Counted from the first letter of the stretch, positions 44,536 through 55,640 are shown. The stretch: 60,000 nucleotides of DNA from Adiantum capillus-veneris (GCA_014529385.2 CM043948.1:25232451-25292450), one strand, 5' to 3'. Translations and numbers: made by a program. Notes: a model not told the origin generated them from the sequence alone.

Positions 44536-45599
44536 TGTCACGTGACACATCCAACCCTGTGTGTCCCTGGACAAGCTACAGCCCGAAACAAGGGTTCATC
44601 AGTCCAATCAGTCTAGATTTAGAAGTGATCTGGCACTTTTGTGAGTCTGTTCGCAGACCGTGCATGCCCAGACACTTAGTATAGATACATATTCCTTGGT
44701 TGCACACAACATGATCATAAGCATTCCCATCAGAATCCATCAGAATCCTTCAGGGGACTTTTCCAGTGTATTTGACCTATTTTCCCTATTTTTGACATTT
44801 TTCAATTATTAATTTAAGTGACTTCTAGTGGAAAGTAGGTAGGGCAAATTGAGTAAGTTTGTATATAAGCAAACCTAGGCTAGCATTAATTGGCAGAAGA
44901 GGCAGCAGGAGCACCAGTGCTCAATAGGCAACTTCTCAGCAAGAACCTCCCTTGGTGGCGTTTTCCCTCCAAGCAAAAAGACTCCCCTAGCCCTAGCGTT
45001 TTTCCTCAGCATCAACCTTGGCGTTTTCTTCAACAGATACCCATCGCCCAGCAGATCCCAGCCTCTAGCGTTTTTCCAAGCAAGCAGTCATCGCCATAGA
45101 TCACCATCCTAGCTGGTGTTTTTCAGCATCACATGATCGCCCACATGCATGGCGTTTTCAGCCCTAAAGACCGGCAGTTTTCAGCCCTAAAGACCAGCAG
45201 TTTTCAGCCATTAAGAACCTCCCACATCAGCGTTTTCGGTGTCAGATCATTTCAGCCATTAGCGTTTTTGAGGACAGCAGCCATTCAGCCTCAGACTTCT
45301 GCAATAGCGTTTTTGGGACAGCAGATAAAGAGTAGCAAATTTCAGCCATAGCATCGGTCTCGCCATCCCCGACATCGACATCGACCTAGCCTAGACTTGC
45401 ATCAATCACATGCATTCAGTTTGTACCAGTTTGTGCAATCAATAGTAGACCAGTGTCCATTCACTTTGTTTGTGTCCATTGCACTCTCTCAGTAAAGGAA
45501 CGGAAGGCTCTCCCTTCCATGAGAAAAAGGAACCCTTGAGCACAGTTCGGAGCACTCATCTTGAGCAAAGTTCAAACATTCATTCCGCTGCACCTAACA
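44536..45599 (+). mobile_element. Family N LTR2 (middle, shared LTR)
   Basis: A 1,064-bp LTR starting with the perfect palindrome TGTCACGTGACA and ending CACCTAACA. Preceded by a PPT and followed by a PBS, so it serves as 3' LTR of copy 1 and 5' LTR of copy 2. It lacks about 100 bp present in LTR1. Confidence 0.9.
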
Positions 45600-45600
45600 T

Positions 45601-45612
45601 TGGTATCAGAGC
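45601..45612 (+). promoter_or_regulatory. Primer-binding site, family N copy 2
   Basis: TGGTATCAGAGC, perfect iMet PBS. Confidence 0.9.
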
Positions 45613-46053
45613 TTTGGTAGTGTTCTGTATCACTCAAGGAAAGAACCACAAGAACCACAAAAATTCTTTTTGCTTGTTGAGGTTGCACGAACCCAAGTTC
45701 ACTTGGGCGTGTCGATTCCTGATCGTGTTTTCGAAGAGTGACAAGAAACCCAAGAAAAAAGGGCTTGTCCAGCCTCCTCTTGTGCCTCTTTTCACTCATT
45801 GAGAGCGGATCGTGCACTTAGCGGCCGGCCAATAGACGTGAAGTGGGAAAAAGCAACCTTCGTGTGAGCGCAAGGCCGCCAAGGGGTGCACCCGCGGAAA
45901 AGAGTAGAACTCGGATGAAGAGAAGATCCTTCTCTAACACAGATTGCAAGCGAAAGAAGAACCTCAAGAACTCAAGAACCCCAAGAACCCCAAGAATCCA
46001 AGATCCTTGTGAACTTAAGAACCCATGAACCCACAAGAACCCACGACTTCAGA

Positions 46054-46677
46054 ATGGCCATCACTCGAAGTGGAATGGATACTTCGCTTGGAGGTGATGA
46101 GCATGAGAGAGGCGAAGAAGAATTTTTCCCCACCAGGAGGTTTTTCCGACCCTCCCGCTTCCCCATCTACGTCAAGGATTGCACTAACTCCTATAGAGGC
46201 TTTCGACAAGATGGTGATGGACATGAAGTTAGACCGCGAAGCACGAAAAGCAGAAAGAGAAGCAGACAGAAAGGCCTACAAAGAAGAAATGGCAGCCATA
46301 GAGCGTGAGTACGACTTGGAAGAAAAAGAAAGTAAGCCAAATTTGATCGCGAGAACCAAGCAAGAAAAGAAAAGAGCGACCAACACATGAAAGAGTTCTT
46401 GCGACTCTCGTCTCAAGGGCAGGCACAGATGCAAGAGATTCAGGAAAAGGAGACTCTCTCAGTCTCTTCTTCTCCCAAGCATAACACAAAGAATTTGCAT
46501 GATGATGATTTGAATGACAATGATATGCATGATGATTTGCATGACAATGATATGCATGATGATTTGAATGATAATGATGAGCATGATGATTTGAATGACA
46601 ATGACAAGCATGATGATTTGCATAATGATCACAATGTGATTTCTCACGAGCATGATGATTTGTATGATCAGACGTGA
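46054..46677 (+). pseudogene. Family N ORF1, copy 2
   Basis: Begins MAITRSGMDTSLGGDEH at 46,054. An extra T near 46,125 and a lost base near 46,335 break the frame, but neither stop of copy 1 is present. The Asp/His repeat block (46,490-46,660) has one more unit than copy 1. Both copies end with the same HDDLYDQT-stop. Confidence 0.6.
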
Positions 46678-46701
46678 TTGTTCACAAGGATGATGGTTTA
46701 G

Positions 46702-47595
46702 TTGATGCTTTTTCTAGCAAAGCTAACCTCGTTGCAGGTTCGATCAATCACGAAGAATCGATCTTGGCTCTCGAGCCTAGGTCCAAAGCACACCTTCAAG
46801 AAGAACCGATCTTGGCTCTTAAGCCTCGGTCCAAAGAACCCTCACAGGAAGTACTATGTGTTTGCATGGTTAGTCAACACGCATTGCACGGAGTGTTTCA
46901 TTCGTGATTGTTTTCTGTATTTTAGTCAGCGTCTTTATGTGATCCCTTTTACTAGGCATGACATATTGTACGTTGAGCACGTTTCACTCATGAATGAGCA
47001 AGGATGTATGCGGATTGTTCATGAAAAGCTGAAAAGTATGCATTCAAGGACGTCACACTCCATGTCTCTTCCTTGGCATGACACATTTGTAGAGAGAGCA
47101 CATGAAAGTATGAGCACCAAGCATGAGCATTTCCGTTGTGAATTGCCACAGTTCATTGCTTTAGATCAGAAAGACAAGATTCGATCTCATTGTTTGCGTG
47201 TGTGTGGTGAACGGTTTAGCACTCCGTCTCTTTGTTCATCTACATTGCATGCACAGTCTTTGAGGAAGACAAGATTTTTTCCACTCACTTTACATGGAAT
47301 GGGTATGTTCCGGTTTTTGTGTTGGAAATGGTTTCAGGAATTTTCTGCCATGGAGATTCTTAAAGAAGAAAGAAGCATGACTCTCGACGAAGTTGAAGCA
47401 TCGAAGGAGCCACAGAAGACTCTGTGTCGCTTTTGGCGCGGCCAAAAGAAGCAAGCGTTGCAGACCTTTATGAAGTTCAAGTACCGCACAACCCACACAT
47501 CAGAGTGGGCCGGCGACGAGTCCCTTCCAGGATTTCAGATGCTATTGGCGATCTCCCTCGACACCATACAGTTCGGTACCAGTACCTCACTTTGA
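46702..47595 (+). pseudogene. Family N ORF2 region, copy 2 (297 codons open)
   Basis: A single frame is open from 46,702 to 47,595, ending inside the polypurine tract. Its first 50 residues probably read the wrong frame, because the alternative frame gives the EE(S/P)ILALEPRSK repeats. The part from about 46,935 (YVIPFTRHDILYVEHVSL...) is conserved with copy 1. No known domain is recognised. Being open may be chance or residual constraint. Confidence 0.4.
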
Positions 47596-47606
47596 AAAGG
47601 AGGGGA
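47594..47606 (+). promoter_or_regulatory. Polypurine tract, family N copy 2
   Basis: GAAAAGGAGGGGA directly before LTR3. Confidence 0.85.
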
Positions 47607-48017
47607 TGTCACGTGATACATCCAACCGTGTGTGTCCGTAGACAAGTTACAGCACGAAACAAGGGTTAAATCAGTCCAGTCAGTCTAGATTTAGAAGTGA
47701 TCTGGCACTTTTGTGAGTCTGTTCGCAGACCGTGTATGCCCAGACAATTAGTGTAGATGCATATCCTCTGGTTGCACACAGCATGATCATAAGCATTCCC
47801 ATCAGAATCCATCAGAATCCTTCAAGGGAATTTTCTAGTGTATTTGACCTATTTTTCATATTTTTGACATTTTTCAATTATTAATTTAAGTGACTTCTAT
47901 TGGAAAGTAGGTAGGACAAATTGAGTAAGTTTGTATATAAGCAAACCTAGGCTAGCATTAATTGGCAGAAGAGGCGGTAGGAGCATCAGTGCTCAACAGG
48001 CAACTTCTCAGCAAGAA
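47607..48017 (+). mobile_element. Family N LTR3, left part
   Basis: Starts TGTCACGTGATAC and follows LTR2 through CAACTTCTCAGCAAGAA, where the gypsy-C LTR begins. Confidence 0.9.
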
Positions 48018-49610
48018 TGTCACCAGGAGGTGTATTTTTCCTGTTGCCTTCCGTAAAGAAGTATTAGATATATTTATTTTATTTTTACTTGTTTGTCCCA
48101 AAACCCTTGAACAGGTGCAAGTGGACATTGCATGGCCACTGTGAAACGGCTGCAGCCAAATGGGTTTCTCACATCGGGGATTTAGGTCGGTCAGACAGGG
48201 ACTGCCCGGGCCAGTTAGCACTGAATTCTGATGAGTATGGAAGCTCGTGTGCGCCAAACTGGAATTTGGGCCACTCGTCAAGTCACTGCAACTTTATAAG
48301 TTGAAAGGGGCCAGTAATTAACCCACATTGTAGATGTTGGTCAAATGGTAGTCTTCAATGATGGTCAGGAGACTGATAGGGACGCCATGGAAGCATCTCC
48401 TAAAATTTAGGGAACTGCTATTTTTGACCGAAAAATGTGTTCGCGTCATTAGCTCTGGAATGACAAGGGGAACATTTTATCGATCTGCTGTCAAGTCAAC
48501 TGACGCACCAATTGAGATATTTTTAGCAGGGAAAGCCCAAACTCGAAAACTGGGCAACATGTCAGCCTGTGAGCGATTCTGCCACTCTGGGAGGCAAAAA
48601 CGAGCTACATAGCAACAAAGGGGGCGCCATTTTCAGCCTCAGGTGGATTGTAGCAGGTACAGAAGCTATGGAATGCTTACCTTGCCCTCTATGCACAGTA
48701 TGGTGACGGGAGTGATGCCCTGCACGCTACATACTGCTCTCTTTCTCCCCTACGTACAGTATGTTATGCCCCACTAGTGGGCTTCTCATTTGACCTATGT
48801 ACAATTCTAGGGGTTTATGCGCGTTTGCCAAGGCAAGAGCCTTCTAAACAGGAACCGGATTAGCTAATTGCTAATCCCCCACAGGTACGCACAGTTCCAT
48901 CACGAAAGATTGCGAGTTTGGAGAGTTTTCTCGCGTGAAAACTCGTCCAATTCACAGGGGAACTGTCCCATTGCGTGCAGGAGCCCTTGGGACACGCGTA
49001 AAAAAAGATCCGAAACAACGATCCGAACTGTCCCATTGCGTGCAGGAGCCCTTGGGACACACAGGGGAACTGTCCCATTGCATGCAAGAGCCCTTGGGAC
49101 ACACGTTCGCTCCGCTAAAAACGATCCGAAACAAGGAATTACAGCCTGCTGTGTTTTTCTGCAGGTTTAGGGTTTCGCACCTAAACTGCAAGGGAACATC
49201 GGGGGAGCCTCGTGAGAGCCTTGGGATGCGTGTACAGGCTTCTGGGCTCCCGACAGTGAAAAACAGAGAATTACAGCCCGCTGAATTTCTGTGACAGCTC
49301 CCCAGAAAGCTTCCAGATATCGAGGGAATCCATCCTAGACAGGTGTTTTTGACCTACAGGGGTTTTTGCGCCGTTATGCTGTCGAAATCCGGTCGAAAAC
49401 CTGCGTTTTCAGCCCTCGCCAGGTTTGGACAGCTTTGTGAAAGCTTGTGCTAAGTGGTCGGATTGTCTACCTTAATTTGAATAAAGAAATACCGAAAGGG
49501 GCGCCAGTCTTTGGGGCCTACAGGGTGTCGGTCTCATGTGCGCAGTGACATTCTAGTCGCTGGACGCAACTGTGTTCTCTTCCCTTCTCAGTGCTCTATG
49601 TAAAGTTAAC
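48018..49610 (+). mobile_element. 5' LTR of chromovirus gypsy-C (3' border approximate)
   Basis: Begins TGTCACCAGG inside LTR3 and is unlike the family A LTRs except for the conserved box at 49,479-49,518, preceded by AATAAA. It contains three tandem copies of a hairpin-forming unit (48,961-49,103) and one AAACCCTAA-type box near 49,168. The 3' border (about 49,610, near GTTAACA) and PBS could not be fixed. Confidence 0.6.
48961..49103 (+). repeat. Three tandem TGTCCCA...TGGGACA units
   Basis: Each unit reads AACTGTCCCATTGC, then AGAGCCC or GGAGCCC, then TTGGGACAC. The 7-bp arms (48,964/48,988; 49,029/49,053; 49,071/49,095) can pair around a 17-nt loop. Confidence 0.85.
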
Positions 49611-49742
49611 AGGTAATTGAAATAGTACCGCCCTCTACGTTGTACAGGCCGGTTATATGGTTCCATCGACGCGATAGTCACTTTTTCTTCAAAAAGTGCA
49701 GCGTGGATTGTTGTGGGTGAAAGCAACACAAAGCTTGTCGTT

Positions 49743-51357
49743 ATGGCACAGAAGAGAGATCAAGTACCTGAAGAGGGATCTTCATCACATGGCATGGAGA
49801 AAGTTCCTTCAACTCTTCAAGAAGAGGACAGGTTGTTTAGAACTCAATTGCGCTGCTGCATGGACATGTTTCAGCAGTTGGCTAACAACCCAAGGATGCA
49901 GGAGTTCTTACAAGCTCCGACACAGGGTTCTCAGCCTCCTACACAGAGCATGACTGAGCCGTTGCAGGAAAAGGAGATTTCCAATGCACAAAGGACTCAT
50001 GATGCTCGAGGGAAAGCCCATGTGGTTGAGCAACTAGCGGTGTCCAATGATCCAAAGCAGCTTGCTTTAGCTGAACAGGAACCGTTTGTGAATGGTCAAG
50101 GGAGTAATGAACACGCTATGAGTCAGACCCTTCCATTACCTAATACTTATCCTGGTTATTTTGGAGGTGGTTCAGTGTTTCAAGCTATGGTTGGACCTTC
50201 CACAGGTTATATGCCAGGGAATGTGTTCGGGACAATGCAAACAGGCATGGGTAACCCTATGTACGCGAACATGGGTGTCCAACCAGGTTTTCAGGGTGCC
50301 TATGGCCAGTTTCGAGTGCCTGGAACACAATTTGGTATGGCTGGTTTTCGCAGCCATACGTACAAAATGCAGATATGACAGGGAAAACAGTTGATGCGAG
50401 TGCTGGAATGAACACTCATGGAGCACCACTGTTACAGGCACCTGTTTATGATATGTAGCTCCTTTGAGTCAGCCTAAGGATTACAAGGAAGGTGGGCAGG
50501 GAGTGAAGTTTGAAACTTTCAGAGGAACTGAGGACCAATTAAAGGCTTTGACCTTCATACAGCAGTTCGATGCAGCTTATGCTTGAGGCAACTTCACGGA
50601 ATCTTCAAAGATACGCCAGGCTGCCACTTTCTTGAAAGGGAATGCGCTTCAATGGTGGACCGCATTGTTGAACCAGGGTCAAGCCCCAACAACGTGGGTC
50701 CAATTCAAACAGCTTTTTGCGCCTGCATGGTTGAAAAACACTTTTGAAGTGGATGTGATGACAGAATGGCACGAGTTGAATAAAAAACAGTGAGCGAATT
50801 TGGAAGAGTACAATAAACAGTTTTGGGCCGCACTGTTGCAAGTCACCTCTTACAGGTTTGTGCCATTGTCAGAACAGATTGAGAAGTACTGTTGCGGATT
50901 GCCCAAGAAAATCAGGGACTACTGCACAAAGACTACTGTCATGAATATGTTTCAGTTGATAGAGAATGCAAGAGTGGCCAGCAATCTGTCGAAGGGAGAT
51001 TCCGATGGATTTAATAGCCACAAGAAAGGGTCCCAGGGCAAACAGTTTTCAGCCAAGGGCAATGTTGCAGCAAAGCCTTCTGAGCCTCCCACAAAGAAGC
51101 CCTCCACTCAAGAAGCTGATACGTCCAAGAAGCAGTCTAAATCTTCTTCGGAACAAGGACAAGGACAAAAGAGGCATTTTTCTGGCAAAACTTTTGAAGA
51201 ACGGAAAGCTCTTAGGGAGGCCAAGAAATGCTACATTTGTGAACAGGAAGGACACTTTGCAAATGAGTGCCCACAGAAGAAGTCACAGGATAAGGATGAC
51301 AAGTCAGACCATAAAGGGAAGAAGCCAAAGCCGAGTGCAGGACTTGTTCCAGATTTG
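49743..51357 (+). pseudogene. gag of chromovirus gypsy-C
   Basis: Starts MAQKRDQVPEEGSSSHGMEK at ATG 49,743. The first 210 codons are open (Gln/Gly/Met-rich second half), then a frameshift occurs near 50,370. The core follows (GTEDQLKALTFIQQFDAAYA; FLKGNALQWWTALLNQG; FAPAWLKNTFEVDVM) with TGA stops at 50,584 and 50,791. A long open frame from 50,800 then carries EEYNKQFWAALLQV, a Lys/Ser/Gln-rich region and a perfect CCHC knuckle CYICEQEGHFANEC (51,229-51,270). Few lesions, so the element is relatively young. Confidence 0.9.
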
Positions 51358-54300
51358 GTTGGAGACCAGCCAAACACAGATGCCACGGAGCTGTGCAGAG
51401 CTTGGGGCAAAGTTAGAGACCAGACAATGCTGGTTTTCTTTGATCCGGGAGCCCCTGCAAATTTCATATCACCAGAATTGGCATCAAAGTTGGGCATTCG
51501 TGCAGAGGAGATGGGTATGACAGGGGAAGCAAGTTTGGCATGCCCAAGACATTCAGAGCCTGTTACTCGCATTCTGGGAAAGCTTCGTCTGCACATTCAG
51601 AGCTATGTGGATGCCGAAGAATTTCATATTATACCGCTTGAGGGCTGTGATGTGTTATTGGGTATCCCATGGTGTTACAGGTTGCATGCTATGGTGGATA
51701 CTTACAACAAAAAGATTACCCTTGTACATAGAGGAAAGACTCATGTCCTTGATGTAAAGCTTAAAGGCGAGTCTGTTCCAGTTGTTTCTGCTTCTGCTAT
51801 TTCATCTGTAATAAAGAATCATCTTTCTGCGTACTTGATCTTTGCAAAAGAAGTACCTCAAGTTGTATCTAATTTGTCTACCTTAGATAAAGACAAGTCA
51901 ACTTTTTTGAGTGGTTTCAGTGACTGTTTTTCGGACTCTTTGCCAGCGGAGTTACCTCCTGAGAGACCTGAGGATCATACTATAGATCTTGTGCCAGGTT
52001 CTAGTCCACCGAATAGACCAGCATACAGGGTTAGTGCAGCCCAGCAGAAAGAGATTATGAGTCAGGTCAACGAGCTTTTAGAGAAGGGGCTGATTCAGCC
52101 CAGTTCATCCCCTTTTTGTTCGCCTGTACTCTAAGTGCAGAAGAAGGATGGTTCATGGCGTATGTGCATTGACTATCGCGCCTTGAATAAGAATACCATC
52201 AAGAACAGGTTCCCCATACCGAGGATAGATGACATTCTTGATCGGCTTGAGGGAGCGTCATTGTTTACAAGGATAGACCTAAAGAGTGGCTACCATCAGA
52301 TACGCATTAGGCAAGAAGATGACCATAAGACTGCCTTCAGGAGAACATTTGGTCTCTATGAGTTTCTTGTCATGCCATTTGGTCTCAAATGCTCCTGCCA
52401 CGTTTGATAGAATGATGGACAGAATTTTTAGACCACATAGAAACTCCGTGGGTACCTTCTATGATGACATGATTGTCTATTCGAAGTCTGAAGAGGAGCA
52501 TAGGGATCACTTGACTACAGTTTTCAATGAGTTACGTAAGAACAGGCTACTCATGAATGCGAAGAAGAGTGAATTCTTTTTGCAAGAGATTCACTTTCTT
52601 GGACACATTGTTTCAAAGGATGGCGTACGCATGGATCCCGCTAAAGTGGAAGCAATTAGGTCATGGCCAGACTTGAAGTCCGTACAAGACATTCCAAGCT
52701 TTCTAGGCTTATGTTCCTATTACAGGAGGTTCATCCGAACTTTTGCTGAGATTGCTTCTCCACTCCATGCACTGCAAGGAAAAGGAGTTACTTTCAAGTG
52801 GACAGCCAAGGAAATTTTAGCGTTCAAACACTTGAAAGAGAAGCTGACTTCAGATCCGGTAATTATTTTACCAGATCTTTCTAAACCTTTTGTGGTTAAA
52901 TGTGATGCGTGTGGCCATAGTCTTGGTGCAGTTCTGATGCAGAATGGCCGAGTAGTCACATATGAGAGCAGAATTCTTTTGAAGACTGAAAGGAACTTGC
53001 AAGTCTATGAGAAAGAATTGCTCGCAGTAATTCATGCTCTCACTAGTTGGAAACACTATTTGCTAGGGGCTGATTTTGTTGTCCAAACGGATCATCAAAC
53101 CTTGCGATATTTTCTCACACAGACGAAGTTGTCTGAGAAGCACATGAGATGGGCAAACATCTTGTCAATGTTCCATTTTCAGATTGTGCATGTGCAAGGG
53201 AAAAAGAACGTGGTGGCTGATGCGTTGTCACGAAAGCCCCAAATTTCAGCAATGTCAATTCCGTACCATTGTGAACTACACGAAATAAAGACACAATATG
53301 CTGAAGATTCAGATTTTGCAAGGATCTATGACCAGCTTGTTGATGGGCAACATCATGAGCACTATATGCTTAAGAATGACTTTCTCATGATGCATGGAAA
53401 GTTATGCGTTACTAAACAGTTACGGCCAAAGATTTTGATGGAAAGTCATGCTCCACCTTATGCTCGGCATCGTGGAATTGATGCGACAGTGAAAGGGGTT
53501 GAGGCATTCTTCTATTGGCCAGCTTTGCGTCAAGATGTTGACACATTTGTAAGATCATGCTTAGTATGCCAAAAAGTCAAATTTGACAGACAAAAGCAAC
53601 CGGGATTGTTGCAGCCATTGCCGATCCCTGATAGGCCATGGGAAAGTATAGCAATGGACTTTATCTTTGATCTTCCAAGGACGCAAACAGGAAATGATGG
53701 GATTTGGACTATCATTTGTAGGTTCAGTAAGCAGGCCCATTTCATTCCTGTTAGGAAGAAGATAAAGCCAGAACACATGGTCAAGATATTCATGAGCAAT
53801 ATCTTTAAATATCATGGGATGCCTCAGTCAATTGTCAGTGACAGGGATCCACGTATGACATGTCTTTTCTGGAAGGCATTGTTTGAGAACATGGGCACTA
53901 CGCTCATGTTCTCTTCTTCGTTTCATCCGCAAACTGATGGACAGTCAGAAGAGGCAAATTCTACTATCTTGGACCTACTCAAATGTTATGTCTCAGAGCA
54001 CAAGGCAACTTGGGAACACCATCTCCCATTGGTTGAATATGCTTACAATAACATTGTGCATACGTCAACAGGTAAGGCACCATTTGAGATAGTAGGAGGA
54101 AAGAAAGTCCCGCCCATTTTGCAGACTAAGGACAAGATATTTGAGGCAGACAAGTATGTGCAAGATATGGATGAAAAAGATAAAGATTGCTCTTGAGAAG
54201 ACTCAGGCTAAGCAAAAGAAAGCTGCTAATCGTCACCGTCGTGAACTTGTATTTTCACTTGGTGATTGGGTACTTTTGCGCTTTAAAAAGGCCAGGTTAA

Positions 54301-54719
54301 GGAAAAGGAAAGGCAAGGAACGCTTGTTTCCTAAGCTCAGTATGCGATATTATGGTCCTTTTCAAATTTCAGAAAAGATCAGCAATGTAGCTTACAGGTT
54401 AAAGCTACCAGAAGGCTGGAAAATACATAATGCTTTTCATGTCAGCCTTCTAAGGCCCTTTGTTGGTGATGTGCCAAAGAATATGCTTGATGAGGAACAA
54501 CCCGAAGTGGAAGAATTGGATGAAATCCTTGTTCCTAAACAGATATTGGCACATAAAGAAAGAAAGGTTAGAGGAAAGGTTGCAAGACGCTATTTGGTGA
54601 AGTTCAAGAACTATCCATTATTAGATGCCAAATGGATGGAAGAGTCTGAATTGCTTGATTCACCTCAGCTATTGCAATTGTATCTTGAAGCCTTTCAAAT
54701 GGAACCCACAGTGACTTGA
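51358..54719 (+). pseudogene. Chromovirus pol of gypsy-C: protease, RT, RNase H, integrase, chromodomain
   Basis: In frame with gag: protease (FFDPGAPANFIS at 51,439-51,474; GCDVLLGIPW near 51,645), RT linker, in-frame TAA at 52,132, RT ([29 protein letters not shown]), a frameshift near 52,390, and the active site TFYDDMIVYS (52,454-52,483). RNase H follows (KCDACGHSLGAVLMQ; YEKELLAVIHAL; QTDHQTLRYF). Integrase has HHCC (HRGIDATVKGVEAFFYWP; CLVCQ) and the D,D,E core (AMDFIFDLPRT; SDRDPR; QTDGQSEEANS). A frameshift near 54,168 precedes the chromodomain-like RRYLVKFKNYPLLDAKWMEESEL, ending at TGA 54,717. Nearly complete, three lesions in pol. Confidence 0.95.
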
Positions 54720-54985
54720 TGCAGCCTTTTTGGAGCAAGGCAAGAGCATGGTTCATGATGCTCAAGAGAGTAGTTAAGCAATTGTATCTACTCTTTCCAT
54801 ACAGAATTTAGCTAGAGAAGTTTGTGCTCAAGAGTACACTAGAAGACTTCTATGCTTGATATATGTGTCGTAGCCAGGTTGGTGGGATTGTTTAATCGTC
54901 CAACGCTACATTTCCGGAAGCCTGTATATCTTGGATTCCCATCATAGAATATATGTGATATCAGGAGATATCTGCATGTATTATT
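54720..54985 (+). other. Post-pol tail of gypsy-C, 3' LTR missing
   Basis: About 265 bp of non-coding tail, then a direct jump into the last 200 bp of family N LTR3. No PPT or second gypsy-C LTR is present, so a deletion removed them together with roughly 540 bp of LTR3. The junction shares a TT with the LTR sequence. Confidence 0.7.
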
Positions 54986-55187
54986 GGTGTCGTATTTATC
55001 TTCTCTCTCTATGTCCAAGTCTCATACACTTGCACGCACAGTGTCCATTCACTTTGTTTGTGTCCATTGCACTCTCTCACTAAAGAAACGGAAGGCTCTC
55101 CCTTCCATAAGAAAAAGAAACCCTTGAGCACAGTTCGAAGCACTTAGCTTGAGCAAAGTTCAAACATTCATTCCACTGCTCCTAACA
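54986..55187 (+). mobile_element. Family N LTR3, right part
   Basis: Matches 42,379-42,580 of LTR1, including the segment missing from LTR2, and ends CTCCTAACA. It is followed by CAGCA and copia-2 sequence. Confidence 0.9.
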
Positions 55188-55192
55188 CAGCA
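55188..55192 (+). repeat. Target-site duplication CAGCA, right copy
   Basis: Partner of 41,434-41,438. Confidence 0.85.
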
Positions 55193-55640
55193 TGTCATCA
55201 ACATAGAGAACAAGTATGATGGGACTACCATCTTCATCCCTTTTCGTTTACAAACAATGATCTGCATGGCTACCTTTAAAGCCTTGAGACATCATAAAAG
55301 TGTCAAACTTCTTATACCACTGTCGTGATGATTGTCTCAAACCATACGGAGCCCTTTTCAGTTTGCATACAAGTTCCTCACGTGTAGGAACTACAAAACC
55401 TTCAGATTGTTTCATGTATATAATCTTCAATGTCACCATGCAAAACGCTGTCTTTACATCCATTTGATTCAATTTCAAATCAAGCACGGCAACGAGAGCA
55501 AACAGGACACGTAAAGTTGTAAGCTTTACAATAGGAGAAAAGATTTCTTGAAAATCAAATTCTTCTTTCTGTGCATATCCTATTGCAACCAATCTTGCCT
55601 TGTACTTGGGTTTTTCATCCACAATCTTGATCTTGTACGA
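55193..55640 (-). pseudogene. Reverse transcriptase of copia-2, right part
   Basis: Minus strand from 55,640: YKIKIVDEKPKYKARLVAIGY, FDFQEIFSPIVKLTTLRVLFAL, NQMDVKTAF (motif A Asp present), EGFVVPTREELVCKL, GLRQSSRQWYKKFD, ending in the first half of the YVDD motif at 55,193. It is open for most of its length. The 5' part of copia-2 must lie beyond copia-3. Confidence 0.9.

Noticed and set aside
46490-46665. Regular about 30-bp repeats that resemble a CRISPR-like array
   Set aside because: The units are contiguous, encode an in-frame HDDLNDND repeat and have no unique spacers; the sequence is a plant nuclear retroelement.
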